Assembly: GCA_021292165.1 (NCBI GenBank)
Contig: CM037879.1
Span: forward strand, 18,995,525-19,059,524
Reading direction: 5' to 3'
Length of the DNA: 64,000 nucleotides
Source of the DNA: Shinisaurus crocodilurus
Lineage: Eukaryota; Chordata; Lepidosauria; Squamata; Shinisauridae
Positions 20,191 through 29,823 of this stretch are shown in pieces. Below the pieces are notes generated by a model. The model was not told where the DNA came from. It saw nothing but the letters and a program-made list of their open reading frames with translations, and ran no database searches. The stretch's first letter is position 1. Each line of letters starts with the position of its first letter. Made by a program: the position numbers and the translations under genes.

Positions 20191-21172
20191 CAGGGATGGG
20201 GACTCGGACTCGGGGACTCGACTCGTGAGTCCGACTGAGTCCCCCCTCTGACTCGAGTCCCACTCGAGTCCCAATAATTTATGTGGGACTCGAGACTCGA
20301 CTCGGGACTCGAGCCCAAGGACTCCGCCGCCGCCCTCACCTCAACTCCGCCGCCGCCGCCCTCGCCTCTGCCACCACCACCGCCGCCGCCGCCCTCACCT
20401 TCTCCTCCTCCTCCGCCGCCGCCATCGCTGTCGCCATCACATACAGCACGCCACGTCACGCCGCCAGCGCCGTCGCTCTGTTTTTGGCGGGGTTGCTGTG
20501 GTTCCTCCCGCCAAAAACAGAGCGCCGTCGCTGTTTTTGGCGGGAGGAACCACAGCAACCCCGCCAAAAACAGAGCGACGGCGCTGGCGGCGTGCTGTGT
20601 GCGATGGCGATGGCGATGGCGGTGGCGGAGGAGGAGGAGGAGGTGAGGGCGGCGGTGGTGGCGGCAGCGGCGGTGGCAGAGGCGAGGGCGGCGGCGAGGT
20701 GAGGGCGGCAGCGGCGGCGGTGAGGTGAGGGCGGCGGAGGTGGAGGTGAGGGCGGCAGCGGGGCGGTGGCGAGGTGAGGCGTCAAGGCGGCAGCGACTCG
20801 AGCGGCGCAGAGAATGCTCCGTGCCGCTCAGAAGAGCGAGTTTGGGCCGCTCCGCCGCGGAGAACTACGAGCCCAGGGAGGGCTCGTAATACATCCCTGC
20901 CCCCAGCGGCGGCAGGAGTAGGGACGAGGGAAGGATGGTGAGTGGCGGCGGCGGCGGCCCGTGGAGGGAGCAGGAGGGTCTCTGCGGGAGGAAGGGCAGC
21001 TATTCTTCCTCTCGCGGAGACCCTCCCGCTCCCTCCATGGGCTGCCGCTTTGGGAGTGACTCGGGACTCAACTCGAGTCACCATTTTGGACCTCGGACTC
21101 TAGACTCGACTCTAGACTCGGGTCCAAAGACTCGGGACTCGACTCGGGACCAAGGACTCTTCAACATCCCTG
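20191..21172. mobile_element. GC-rich foldback hAT-like transposon, 982 bp, with 8-bp target duplication
   Basis: Termini CAGGGATG and CATCCCTG, flanked by a perfect 8-bp direct repeat TGTATGGG (20183..20190, 21173..21180). The outer zones consist of repeated GACTCG/CGAGTC units. Inside are GCC/GGC-rich trinucleotide stretches around a perfect 64-bp inverted repeat (20457..20520 with 20531..20594). The whole element is one large imperfect palindrome. Open frames of 100-140 codons in it are low-complexity Ala/Pro/Arg/Gly runs on both strands and are not genes. An 8-bp duplication with CAG...CTG ends points to hAT-mediated movement. Confidence 0.85.
20457..20594. repeat. perfect 64-bp inverted repeat with 10-nt loop
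   Basis: Arm 20457..20520 is the exact reverse complement of 20531..20594, with loop AGCGCCGTCG. Each arm contains CTGTTTTTGGCGGG. Beyond the perfect arms the symmetry continues imperfectly into CGTGCTGTGTGCGATGGCG and its partner. Confidence 0.92.
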
Positions 21173-21216
21173 TGTATGGGTGGGGGCAAAGAAGAGAGGG
21201 AACGGAGGAAAAGTGG

Positions 21217-21470
21217 AGAGAGATGGGCTCAATTTATAGGAACCCAGATTCCACCTAAACATCAGAAAAAATTTCCTGAAGGTCAGAGCAATAAGCCAAT
21301 GGAACCAACTACCTAGGGAGGTGGTGGGCTCTCCCAATCTGGAGGCATTCAAGGTGCGGCTGGACAGCCATCTGTCGGGGATGCTTTGACCTGTATTCCT
21401 GCATTGAGCAGGGGGTTGGACTCGATGGCCTTGTAGGCCCCTTCCAACTCTACTTTTCTAGGATTCTATG
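21217..21470 (+). mobile_element. CR1 LINE 3' end, 5'-truncated
   Basis: Plus-strand CR1 C-terminus (codes for RKNFLKVRAISQWNQLP-like residues and AFKVRLDSHLSGML) followed by the UTR with GAGCAGGGGGTTGGACTCGA and ending GGATTCTATG. Same young subfamily as 12051..13590. Inserted in GA-rich sequence. Confidence 0.85.
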
Positions 21471-21599
21471 GGAGAAAGGGGGAAGAGAGGGAGAGAAAGG
21501 GGGAAGAGTGAGAGAGAAGGGGGAAGAGAGACAAGAGAGAGTGGAATGGATGGATGGGCTGCAAATTGGTGTTTGTGTGCATGCGAGTGTGTGTAATGA

Positions 21600-21716
21600 A
21601 GGGAAGAGAGAGTGTGGGATGGCTTTGGCCCTGCCCAGCAGTGGCATGCAGGCCCCAATAGATTTTTCCAGAGGTAATGTGGCCCTCAGGAGGAAAAATG
21701 GTTTCCTACTCCTGTA
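21600..21716. mobile_element. hAT-like right end (fragment)
   Basis: GTGGCCCTCAGGAGGAAAAA then TTTCCTACTCCTG, a typical hAT MITE right end. The left end was not found. Confidence 0.4.
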
Positions 21717-24272
21717 GTAACCTGTCTTGGGAGACCCCAGGACTAAAAGGCGGTGTTTTCAATTATAATAAATGGGATTTTAATAAAAATCCTCTGCAGC
21801 ATGGTCTCCTCCAACAGGGCTTTATACTGATCAATCTCGTAACCATATAATCTGTACAAACATGCAAGAAATCCAAGATGGATTGTTCATAACTGGCATA
21901 CAAACAATAAGGGGGGGGGGGGTCCTGGCTCAAAGCAAAACCATCACCAAATTTACCTGAAATGTTCAACCTACATCTAGCACTTACCCCAGGTAGTTGC
22001 TACCCACTTGAGAAGGTTAAAAAAAAACTAAGAACGCTTTCTGCCCAAGTTCCTATAATTTGTGCAGATGGCAATACTGGTACTGCGGCAGCAGTAAAGC
22101 ATTTGTCCTATCGCTTTGACAGGCCATGCAACTTTACTCTGACACGGATTCTTCCCCTTGCCTCTCCGCAAATGGCCAACATCCCAAAAAACACGTTCAT
22201 TCTTCCCAAAATCTCAACTATCCCAGACGTTTCCCAATACTCATCCCGACCAGATCCCGCCAAAGAAACAAACAAAACCATAGGGAAAATGTACACATTA
22301 AAAAGCAATGCAAATTTAGTCACAATATATCTTGGCTTAAAGTCTGTTCTCTGCTTTCAGAATGGGGGCTGCCTCATACGACTTGGATTAGTTTTTTGCT
22401 TCAGGACACACACGGATTTCCCATTTAATTTGTCTGAAGGGAGCATTCACTATAAAATCAACCTCATTCGCTTAACTATATACAAATGTACCACAACTAA
22501 ATTTTAATACACTGTAATATAGCAATTAGATTTGATATCCTCCCTAGCTGAAGGATACAGGGTCCTGCCATTGGAAGCAAGGAACACAGGTCTAGCATGA
22601 CAGAAGCCAGACACTTAATTTTTGATGATACGAGTCTCACTCAAGTAAGATTGTATTTACATTGCAGCTTATTAAGTAAAGATAGTGTCTTGGCTCTACG
22701 GAGTCCTTTGAGTGAAGAGAAGACGTTTCTGTTTGTGCAAGGGGGGGGGTCACCAATCCCCTCCACCACTCCCAGCTTCAGTCACTTGCACCACATCACA
22801 TGCCCTCAGGACGATCCTCCGATTCTTAGGGGCAAGGGTTTTGGGGGGGGGGGTGAGAGGTTACTAAAGAAAGGGAGGAAGCTGCATTATGCAAACAGAA
22901 TTCTGCCCACAGCTCTTTGGATCCAAGCTGGTATGACTAAATTGGTGCCGGATATAATCTCAGAAGACTTGGTGGTATACAATTTAGTCCAACAACAAGA
23001 GGGCACCGTCTGAGCACACCAAAGGCTTTTAAGGAGGTAAACAAGATTCATTCAGTGCAGGTTTTCCAAACTCGTTTCAAACTCAAAAGAGTTCTTCAGG
23101 AAAAAGCTCACCAAGGCAAAAGTTTCCATAAAGAAGCAACATGTTCAGAGGTTTCTCTCTGAGGAACTCTTTTTAACTTCAAAATGCACTGGGAATCTTG
23201 GCTGGAGTAAACCTTGTTCACTCACATGGATGTTTCTAGCTATTTAGTTCACAAGTAAATTAAAAAATGCTGTATCATTTCTATGTTACACAGACTATAC
23301 CTACTCTTAGAATCTTCAGGAAACAGCTAGTTCCGCACTTACACTTTAACTAGTAATATGTTTTAGCCCTTGTAATGTATTTCTAAGGCTGCATCACATT
23401 GGCTCTCTGTGGTTAGCTGCAAGTATTTTCCACTTAAAACCACCTCTCCTCTCTCCAGTGCGTCGTTAAGTGTATGACTTTTGCCTGGTAAAGTTTTCTA
23501 AAAGTGACCTTCTCTTTTGAGCAGCCAAAGGGGAGCAGTGCTCTTTTAAAGAAGCTGAAGAAATTAGCTCAAGTAGACATAAAGGCACTATGTCCCACAC
23601 ATCTAATCATCAAATGGTTTTACTTTCCCTGAGATAAAGTCAGAATAAATTATATTGTCTCTGATCTTTACCTTCCATTTGCTGGGCACTGTGACAGCTC
23701 TGAACGGTACGTCTCTATCTGTAAAAAGCACCCAAGGGTATAAACCCCTGTAGCATGACAGTCTCAAAGTCCTAACAAGCCTCGAACGCCTAAAAGGCAT
23801 TCTCTTGCAATGGAAAGTACCAAGTGGTTTGCTGAACTTTTGCGTGTACAATAATCCAATGTATTCTGCCCTGTGGAGAGAAGACAAGCAGATGGGACTT
23901 GACAATGCAAAGCCAAGCTGTGCTATGTGACCTTTTGCTCTCCCTTTCATTTTCCTTCACTCAGAAACCATCCTTTTTACAGCAGCTCCTTCTACCCGTA
24001 GTTATACCTCCAACCAAATACAAGAACGTATGCTCACCTCTGCAGCACCCTGCAGAATACCTTCACAACATCTAACTCAAGAGAAACCTAGGCACTCCCC
24101 TACTGCAGTTGTGCCAAATCAGTTGTGCTTTGACTTGTCCCTCACTTCCCCTCCCCTGCTCTTCATATGTTTCTAGCCTATATGCCTCCTCTTGGGATTG
24201 TTCTTTGGCTCACATTTCTCTGTATCTTAAAAAATATCACTGAGTATGCATACAGTAAATTATACAGCACTC

Positions 24273-24274
<2 letters not shown>
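21717..24274. other. intronic sequence, nothing recognised
   Basis: About 2.5 kb with homopolymer G runs at about 21911, 22741 and 22843. It holds the longest open frame not explained by a transposon (21962..22507 plus, 181 codons) and a 115-codon minus frame (23603..23950). Neither resembles a known protein; I consider both chance frames. Confidence 0.45.

Positions 24275-24319
<45 letters not shown>
24275..24319. repeat. (AC)n microsatellite
   Basis: About 22 AC units, immediately before a SINE. Confidence 0.92.
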
Positions 24320-24322
<3 letters not shown>

Positions 24323-24324
24323 TT

Positions 24325-24567
24325 GAGAGCCAGTGTGGCATAGTGGTGAGAGTGTAGGGCTGGGACTCAGGAGATCTGGGTTCTAGTTCCCGCTCCGCCA
24401 TGAAACTCACTGGGTAACTTTGGGCCAATCACTGACTCTCAGCCTAACCTACCTCACAGGGTTGTTGTGAGGATAAAATGGAGAGGAGGAGGAGGATTAT
24501 GTAAGCCGCCTTGGGTTCCTTGCAGGAAAAAAGGCGGAGTATAAAAATAATTAATAAATAAATAAAT
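24325..24567 (+). mobile_element. MIR-type SINE, full length
   Basis: GAGAGCCAGTGTGGCATAGT head, B-box-like GGGTTCTAGTTCCC, CORE, CCGCCTTGGGTTCCTTGCAG, and an (AAAT)n tail. Confidence 0.92.
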
Positions 24568-25292
24568 TTTAGGGGGGTGAAAAGAAAAATCTTATGGGGA
24601 CAGAGAACTCTTAAGATTCCTCCATGGTCTTGTAGGGTAGCTACAGCTATGCAAAATCAAAACAGACCCACCCAAAAAAAGGGAGAGAAAGAAATGAGCT
24701 GTCTACTGGTAAGAACTGTTGAACAGTTGGATAGGCACAAAGATAGTCTACATTTGTGATTAAGGATGTTGAGAGCCATTTGCTCAAATTCCAAGAAGAG
24801 AGATGCCAGTAAAGTTCGTTCCAGCTACGCAATTTCTACATGCAACTGTAGATTCCAAATTCTACATGGAAATTTCCATATATGAATTATTGTGTAGTTT
24901 GCCTCTTGTGACTATAATGCACACAGATTTCCCCCCCACTTTGTAGACAGTTATGTTTGGCCTGGAGAAGAGAAAATTAAGGAGAGACATGAGAGCTGTC
25001 TTCAAATATCAGAAGGCCCATCATACAGAAGATCGATCAGACTTGTTCTCTCTTGTTCCAGTGGGCAGGACCAGAACTAGTAGGTGGAAATTGCAGGGAA
25101 GCAGATTTCAGCTAAGCATTATGAGGCACTTCTGGAGTGAGATGTTTGACACTGGAACTAACTGTCCCAGGAGGTGGCAGGCTCTCTTTCACTGGAGGTA
25201 GATAAGCGGAGGCTGGGCAGCCATCCATCAGGAATACAGTGGCTGCCATCTTGCATTCCAAATCCTGCTCTGAGCAAGAGGTTGGACCAGAA

Positions 25293-25480
25293 TACAGGCC
25301 TGTGGCTTATGCTGGCTCAGCTTGTCTGAGTGTGGAAAGCTAAGCAGGGTCAAGCCTGGTTATTACTTGGATGGGAGACCCCTCCTCTAGTTTCCTGCAT
25401 TGAGCAGGGGGTTGAACTCGATAGCCTTGTAGGCTCCTTCCAACTCTATGATCTATGAAATCTATGAAACCTATGAAACC
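25293..25480 (+). mobile_element. 5S rRNA-derived SINE with CR1 3' end, copy A
   Basis: The head (25297..25380) matches 5S rRNA: GGAAAGCTAAGCAGGGTC, then CCTGGTTATTACTTGGATGG and GAGACC, with a short deletion in the 5' part. At 25381 it switches to a CR1 3' UTR (TTTCCTGCATTGAGCAGGGG, CTCCTTCCAACTCTATGAT), ending in repeated ATCTATGAAA units. Copy B at 48761..48945 has the same junction in the opposite orientation, so this is a SINE family and not a chance joining. 5S-derived SINEs (SINE3 type) are known in vertebrates; whether this exact 5S/CR1 form is catalogued I cannot check. It contains no protein gene. Confidence 0.88.
25337..25380 (+). promoter_or_regulatory. 5S-type internal RNA polymerase III control region (A box and C box)
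   Basis: A box AAGCTAAGCAGGGTC (25337..25351) is identical to the vertebrate 5S sequence. The C box ends TACTTGGATGGGAGACC (25364..25380), with one change (TTATTACTT for TTAGTACTT). In 5S genes these bind TFIIIA. The copy-B equivalent lies at 48858..48901. Confidence 0.75.
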
Positions 25481-25503
25481 TCCAAGATACCTTTCAACTC
25501 CAT

Positions 25504-25806
25504 GGGCAGTATTCTATGTTGCTGCTGCTGCGCTCCCGCTGTTTCTTCTGTGCCTATTGCTACCCTTTGGGCCTACTGGGACCTACTGCTAGCGCTACAG
25601 GAAGCTAGCACTTCCTAAAGCTACCCCAGAAATGAGTGGAAACACTCGTTTCCGGAATGGGGCAGGTCAGTGGAGCTTTCTTCTATCAGCTCTGCTGACC
25701 TTCCCCATCCTGAAAACGAACATTTCTATTTGCTTAAAGATCCACTAGCTTCCTGTTGCACTAGTAGGGGGTCCTGCTAGCGTGTGGGCAGGGTTGGATG
25801 CTGCCC
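25504..25806. mobile_element. MITE-like element with GGGCAG ends
   Basis: Left GGGCAGTATTCTATG and right GGTTGGATGCTGCCC are inverted. Internal AAATGAGTGGAAACACTCG and CTAGCACTTCC motifs resemble the element at 36833..37080. Confidence 0.45.
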
Positions 25807-25878
25807 CTAGATTCTATGGCATGTGGCAAGTTGCTTTCCAGTGCCTACACAGGCACTGAAAACCCCACATGTAAGATC

Positions 25879-26090
25879 ATGTGCGACACAGTGGTTAGAG
25901 TGCGGGACTGTGATCAGGGAGACCCAAATGCAGATCCTCACCCAGTGCCAGTGGGCAACCTTGGGCCAGTCACCATCTCTCGGCCTAACCTACCTTACAG
26001 GGTCGTTGTGAAGATCAAATGGCAAGAGGAGGTAGAACCACGTATGCTGCCCTGTGCTCCTTGAAGGAAGAGCAGGATAGAAATGTGATA
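25879..26090 (+). mobile_element. diverged MIR-type SINE
   Basis: GACACAGTGGTTAGAGTGCG head, CCTTGGGCCAGTCACC core, then CCTACCTTACAGGGTCGTTG and CCTGTGCTCCTTGAAGGAAG, and a short end. Older than the other copies. Confidence 0.75.
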
Positions 26091-27545
26091 CATTGCATGT
26101 TATGAGCCACATATTATTCTTTCATAAATTAAATACATGGTTTCTTCATGGAGATGCCTTCTGGGTATGTTGTGAGACATCGCTTCGACACAAGTGGAAG
26201 CGGGTCGGACAGGACAGGACACGGGATGAGACAACTTGTTTGTTAGGACAAACCACAGGAAGATTGGCTTGCAGAAACAGTCTGTCATTTACGTTCTAAC
26301 AACTAACATCTGCCACATGGCAAGGCAAGTGCCAGCTCTAAAGCTGGACAGAGGCTCCCAAGGCCCTGACTGCTAGCTGGTGAGGAAAGTGGGCTCATCT
26401 TGAAGGCACTGCTGCCCAGAAACAAAAACAACAAAAAAGTGCTTTAACAGGTGAAATGGAAATTAAAATGAAAGTGTCCCTCTGTGCTTCGTTGCACTGA
26501 CTTACAAAAGTAATATAGACAAGATTTACTAAGGAGATCTCTTTTGACATAGGCTAGCATAAATGCCCTTGTCGGTAAGAGGGAATGCCCTTTCCTATCT
26601 TACTCCATGTCAGAAGAAATCTTTGTACTGTGGCTTGTCTATATTTCTTTCTGTGAGTTGGTGCAATGAAGCACACAGAGTTGCTAGCTTGGTTCTTATA
26701 TATGGTAAAAGAAGCATAAACAGAAATCCGGAGGGGGGGGCAGGGCGGGGAAACAACGTTTTGTCACTAAGTGAAACAGAAAATGGAAACTATGTGGAAT
26801 ATCCTGAAAGAGGAAGAATTCCTAAATCAATGCAGCGACCCGCCAACCAAAACACACAGGCCAATCTTTCCAATAATTGCACTACATCATAACAACAATT
26901 ATCACACTCAGTTTAAGGAAACTTATCTCCAGGATCTAGCAGAATTACAGCCGCTCCACGTTAATTATCTTGAAGAAAAACGTTAATTACAACAGGGCTC
27001 CTCTCCCGCATTCAGTAGCTGAAGCAAATGTGCCACGTGACCAGTCGCTGCCTATATTACACAACCAAATTAGTTCAGAATTCTTTTGTATGCGATGGCA
27101 CATTTTCTCCCAGGTCTATCATCCACATCAGCACTACCCTTGCATGAAAAGGATCTGAATAGTGTACGTAATATAGTTCTTAAAGGACAGTAAGAATTGC
27201 CTGTGCTGGATCAGACCAAAGGTCCATCTCGTCCAACACTTTCTCCAACCATGGCAAACCAGATGCTATAGTCCGTTTACTATTTCTAAAAATAGAAATG
27301 CGAATTAAGAAATGGGACTGGCATGATGCTTCAAAGTACCACAATGCACAATGGCCACAACACAGAGAAAGTCCAGTATGCTTACATTACACTGAAATCC
27401 ACAGGATGAAATTGCACTATTAAGAACTTAAGTCCTATCAATTTCAATGAGACTTGAGCTTGCTAACTTTCGCTTCATTGTAACCAATGGTTGCCATCCA
27501 GAGGAACATAGTGACAAATCACAAAAAGAGGAAAGTCAAAGACAA
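26091..27545. other. intronic sequence with one small CR1-like piece
   Basis: 27195..27262 matches, in complement, the CR1-like UTR motif (GGACCTTTGGTCTGATCCAG). The rest is unrecognised, with a G run near 26733. Confidence 0.45.
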
Positions 27546-27705
27546 GGGGTAGTGTCCAATGGTATCGCAGCACTAGTGCAAATCACGTTGTGCTGGTGTA
27601 AACCATCACTAGAGCAACATCATTAGTGCTTGTTAGTACAAAGGGGGAACTTTTTTCCTTTGCACTAGCAAGTGCTAATGACGTTAGATACTATCTAAGA
27701 ATATT
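27546..27705. mobile_element. possible TIR element related to 4434..4550
   Basis: Inverted GCACTAGTGCAAATCACGTT-like and TTGCACTAGCAAGTGCTAAT-like halves. No clear target duplication. Confidence 0.35.
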
Positions 27706-28311
27706 TGACTGTCCCAAGGTATTTTTGAAGGAACTTGGCAACTTGACCTATCATAAGAAACCAAAACACCTCTAACACTAAACAATGCTAGAGGGAAAAT
27801 ATCTCAACAGCAATTCCTGCAAATGTACCAGATTCTTCTTGACTAGCATCAGTCAAGAGGCTACCGTAGGAATATTCCAAAACCGTAGAGTAGGATAATT
27901 TGTTTGAAATTTGAAAATGGAACCATCTCCCCCCCCCCCTGCTTTTTTTAATGCTTGCACACTCTGGAATCAGGAAAAAAAATATTCCCTGCATGTGGTC
28001 TTCGGTTTCATTCTGTACTTCCTAACCCCACAAAAGGATCTTCTGAAGCATGAGGAGATGCTAAAATACAAAGACAGAATACATTGTGTTCTGTGGAGAT
28101 GTGCCCAGAAAAATTTCCCTCAGGGGATGAGTTTTGCTTCCATTCACATTGATTGCCCCTTTTGGGGTCAGGTGGGACTTCTCCCACACAGATGGGTTTG
28201 GCAGTGATCCCAGTGGCTTTTTTTTGCAATATACAGTCCAGCTCATATAGAGACATCTCAAGTTATTTGCTCTGTAAGTACTTTTCTGCAATATGGACTG
28301 CATAAAATCAG
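27706..28311. other. intronic sequence, nothing recognised
   Basis: Contains a C run at about 27930; no gene or repeat identified. Confidence 0.4.
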
Positions 28312-28318
28312 GTGTGTG

Positions 28319-28361
<43 letters not shown>

Positions 28362-28364
28362 ATC

Positions 28365-28394
<30 letters not shown>
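28312..28394. repeat. compound microsatellite (GT)n(GCGT)n ... (GA)n
   Basis: GT units 28312..28332, GCGT units to 28361, and after CATCCA a GA run to about 28394. Confidence 0.92.
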
Positions 28395-28396
<2 letters not shown>

Positions 28397-28439
28397 CTTA
28401 CCTCACCACAGGGGCTTAGCATTAAAAATCAAAAAGGGA

Positions 28440-29225
28440 AGCCCAAAACTTAAATCTCCCCAGCTCAAAAAAGTCTGGTCTCATTTTGAAGCAAGGAGGA
28501 GGAAGAGGAGATGCACAGGCATGGAATGGGGAAATACTTGGCTTGGAAGTAGTACATGTGCAAAGAATCTTGGGATTGTAGTCGATCACAAGCTGAACAC
28601 AAGGCAGCAGTGTCATGCAGCTGCAGAAGAGGCGAATGCAGTTTTAGACTGCCTTAATAGAACCATGGTTTCCAAGTCACCAGAAGTAATACTTCCAACC
28701 TTATGGAAGTGGCCATCATCTGGAGTACTGTGTCCAGTTCTGGGCACCACCATTTGATGAAGGATACAGACAAATTGGAATGGGTTCAGAAGAGAGCAGT
28801 GAAGATAGTCAGAATATGGAAAACAAATCCTATGAGGAAAGGCTGAAGGAACTGGTTGTTTCACCTGGAGAAGCTAAGACTCGGGGGGGGGGGGGGAATA
28901 TGACAGCAGTCATGAAATAATCCCTTCACATAGAAGGGGGAAATGACTTATTCCCTGTTGCCCAAGAGGGCAGAAATAAACCTAATATACGGTACTTAAG
29001 TTCCAGGAGGAGAGATTTTGGTTGAATATTAGGATAAAACATCTTGATGGTAAGAGCAATTTGACAACAAAAACAATTACTTAGGGTGGAGGGTGGCCTC
29101 TCCCTCACTGGAGATCTTCAAACAGAGGCTAGACTCTTATCTACTGAGGATGCTCTAACTCTGGATTTCCTGAATCAAGCAAGAGGTTGGACGAGATGGA
29201 ACCCCTCCAACTCTATCATTCTACG
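28440..29225 (+). pseudogene. old CR1 LINE ORF2 C-terminal region and UTR
   Basis: Plus-strand coding remnants in order: STCAKNLGIVVDHKLNTRQQ, then CLNRTMVSKSPEVILP, SGVLCPVLGTTI, a frameshifted EWVQKRAVKIVRIW-like block, and the UTR ending CAAGAGGTTGGACGAGATGG then AACTCTATCATTCTACGA. Several frameshifts and a G run (about 28883) show age. No RT catalytic block is present. Confidence 0.75.
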
Positions 29226-29400
29226 AGTAAGGCCTCAACCCCTTTGAGCTAGGCCTGACTCAGAATGGGGTTCACGTGGCAACCTTGCCGCTACCCAGCC
29301 CTCCAGCCTCAAGGAAAGAAAGAAAGAAAGAAAGAACACTTTAACATAGCAAAGGGGTTAGAGGTGCAAGGAGAACTCCCTGCTAGTTAGAGGAGAGCGC

Positions 29401-29572
29401 TACAGCAAGATTCAGTCCCTCGCATCTCCAGTTAAAAGGCTCTCAGTTAGCAGGGCTAGCAAAAGACCTGCCCAAGACCCAGAGAGCTGCTGCCAATCAG
29501 AGTAGACAAAACTGAGCTAAGATGGACTAATAGTCTGACCTAATATAACACAACTTCCTATATTCCTATTTT
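29401..29572 (+). mobile_element. tRNA(Ala)-like SINE, 5'-truncated
   Basis: Starts at the B box (GATTCAGTCCC), then GCATCTCCAGTTAAAAGG, GAGCTGCTGCCAATCAGAGT and AGACAAAACTGAGCTA, with the tail CTTCCTATATTCCTAT. Same family as 32721 and 49698; similar to the lepidosaur Sauria-type SINE set. A (GAAA)n run precedes it at about 29314..29336. Confidence 0.7.
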
Positions 29573-29823
29573 ACCCTCTCCCTCTTTTTTGCTTGGGGGA
29601 AACTGGCAGGGAAGGGAGTCCATGCTTCACCCATTTGAGCTTTTCAGGAATTCCTGTTGATTGTTTGACGGGAACACTTGAAAGGCACCAATGGGCTTTT
29701 GCTGGGTGGGAGCACCTAGGCTCGCACATTACTGCAGTGCTTCAGATTCCATAATCTTTTTGTCTCCCCTAATACTATGATTTTTATTTCTGTGCTCAAA
29801 TCCAACTAACTTAAAGCAGCTAG

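Larger units (their letters stand above)
24948..25503 (+). mobile_element. CR1 LINE fragment split by a 5S-derived SINE
   Basis: Reads MFGLEKRKLRRDMRAVFKYQ, then DLFSLVPVGRTRTSRWK and FQLSIMRHFWSEMFDTGTN-like coding remnants, and then UTR (CAAGAGGTTGGACCAG). The UTR resumes after the SINE as CCTCCAAGATACCTTTCAAC at 25479..25503. The subfamily is older than that at 12051. Confidence 0.8.

Noticed and set aside
20281..20785. Open frames of 100-140 codons on both strands in the GC-rich block
   Set aside because: Low-complexity Ala, Pro, Arg, Gly and Ser runs created by GCC/GAG repeats inside a foldback transposon; open in several frames at once.
21962..22507. 181-codon plus-strand frame
   Set aside because: No family motif, no splice or promoter context, and antisense within the SRBD1 intron. 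Long frames of this size arise by chance in 64 kb.
23603..23950. 115-codon minus-strand frame
   Set aside because: Sense to SRBD1, but it has no Tex/SRBD1 similarity, and the flanking exons are contiguous in protein without it.
25297..25380. A functional 5S rRNA gene
   Set aside because: 5' part shortened and the 3' end replaced by CR1 sequence; two copies with the same change, so a SINE.
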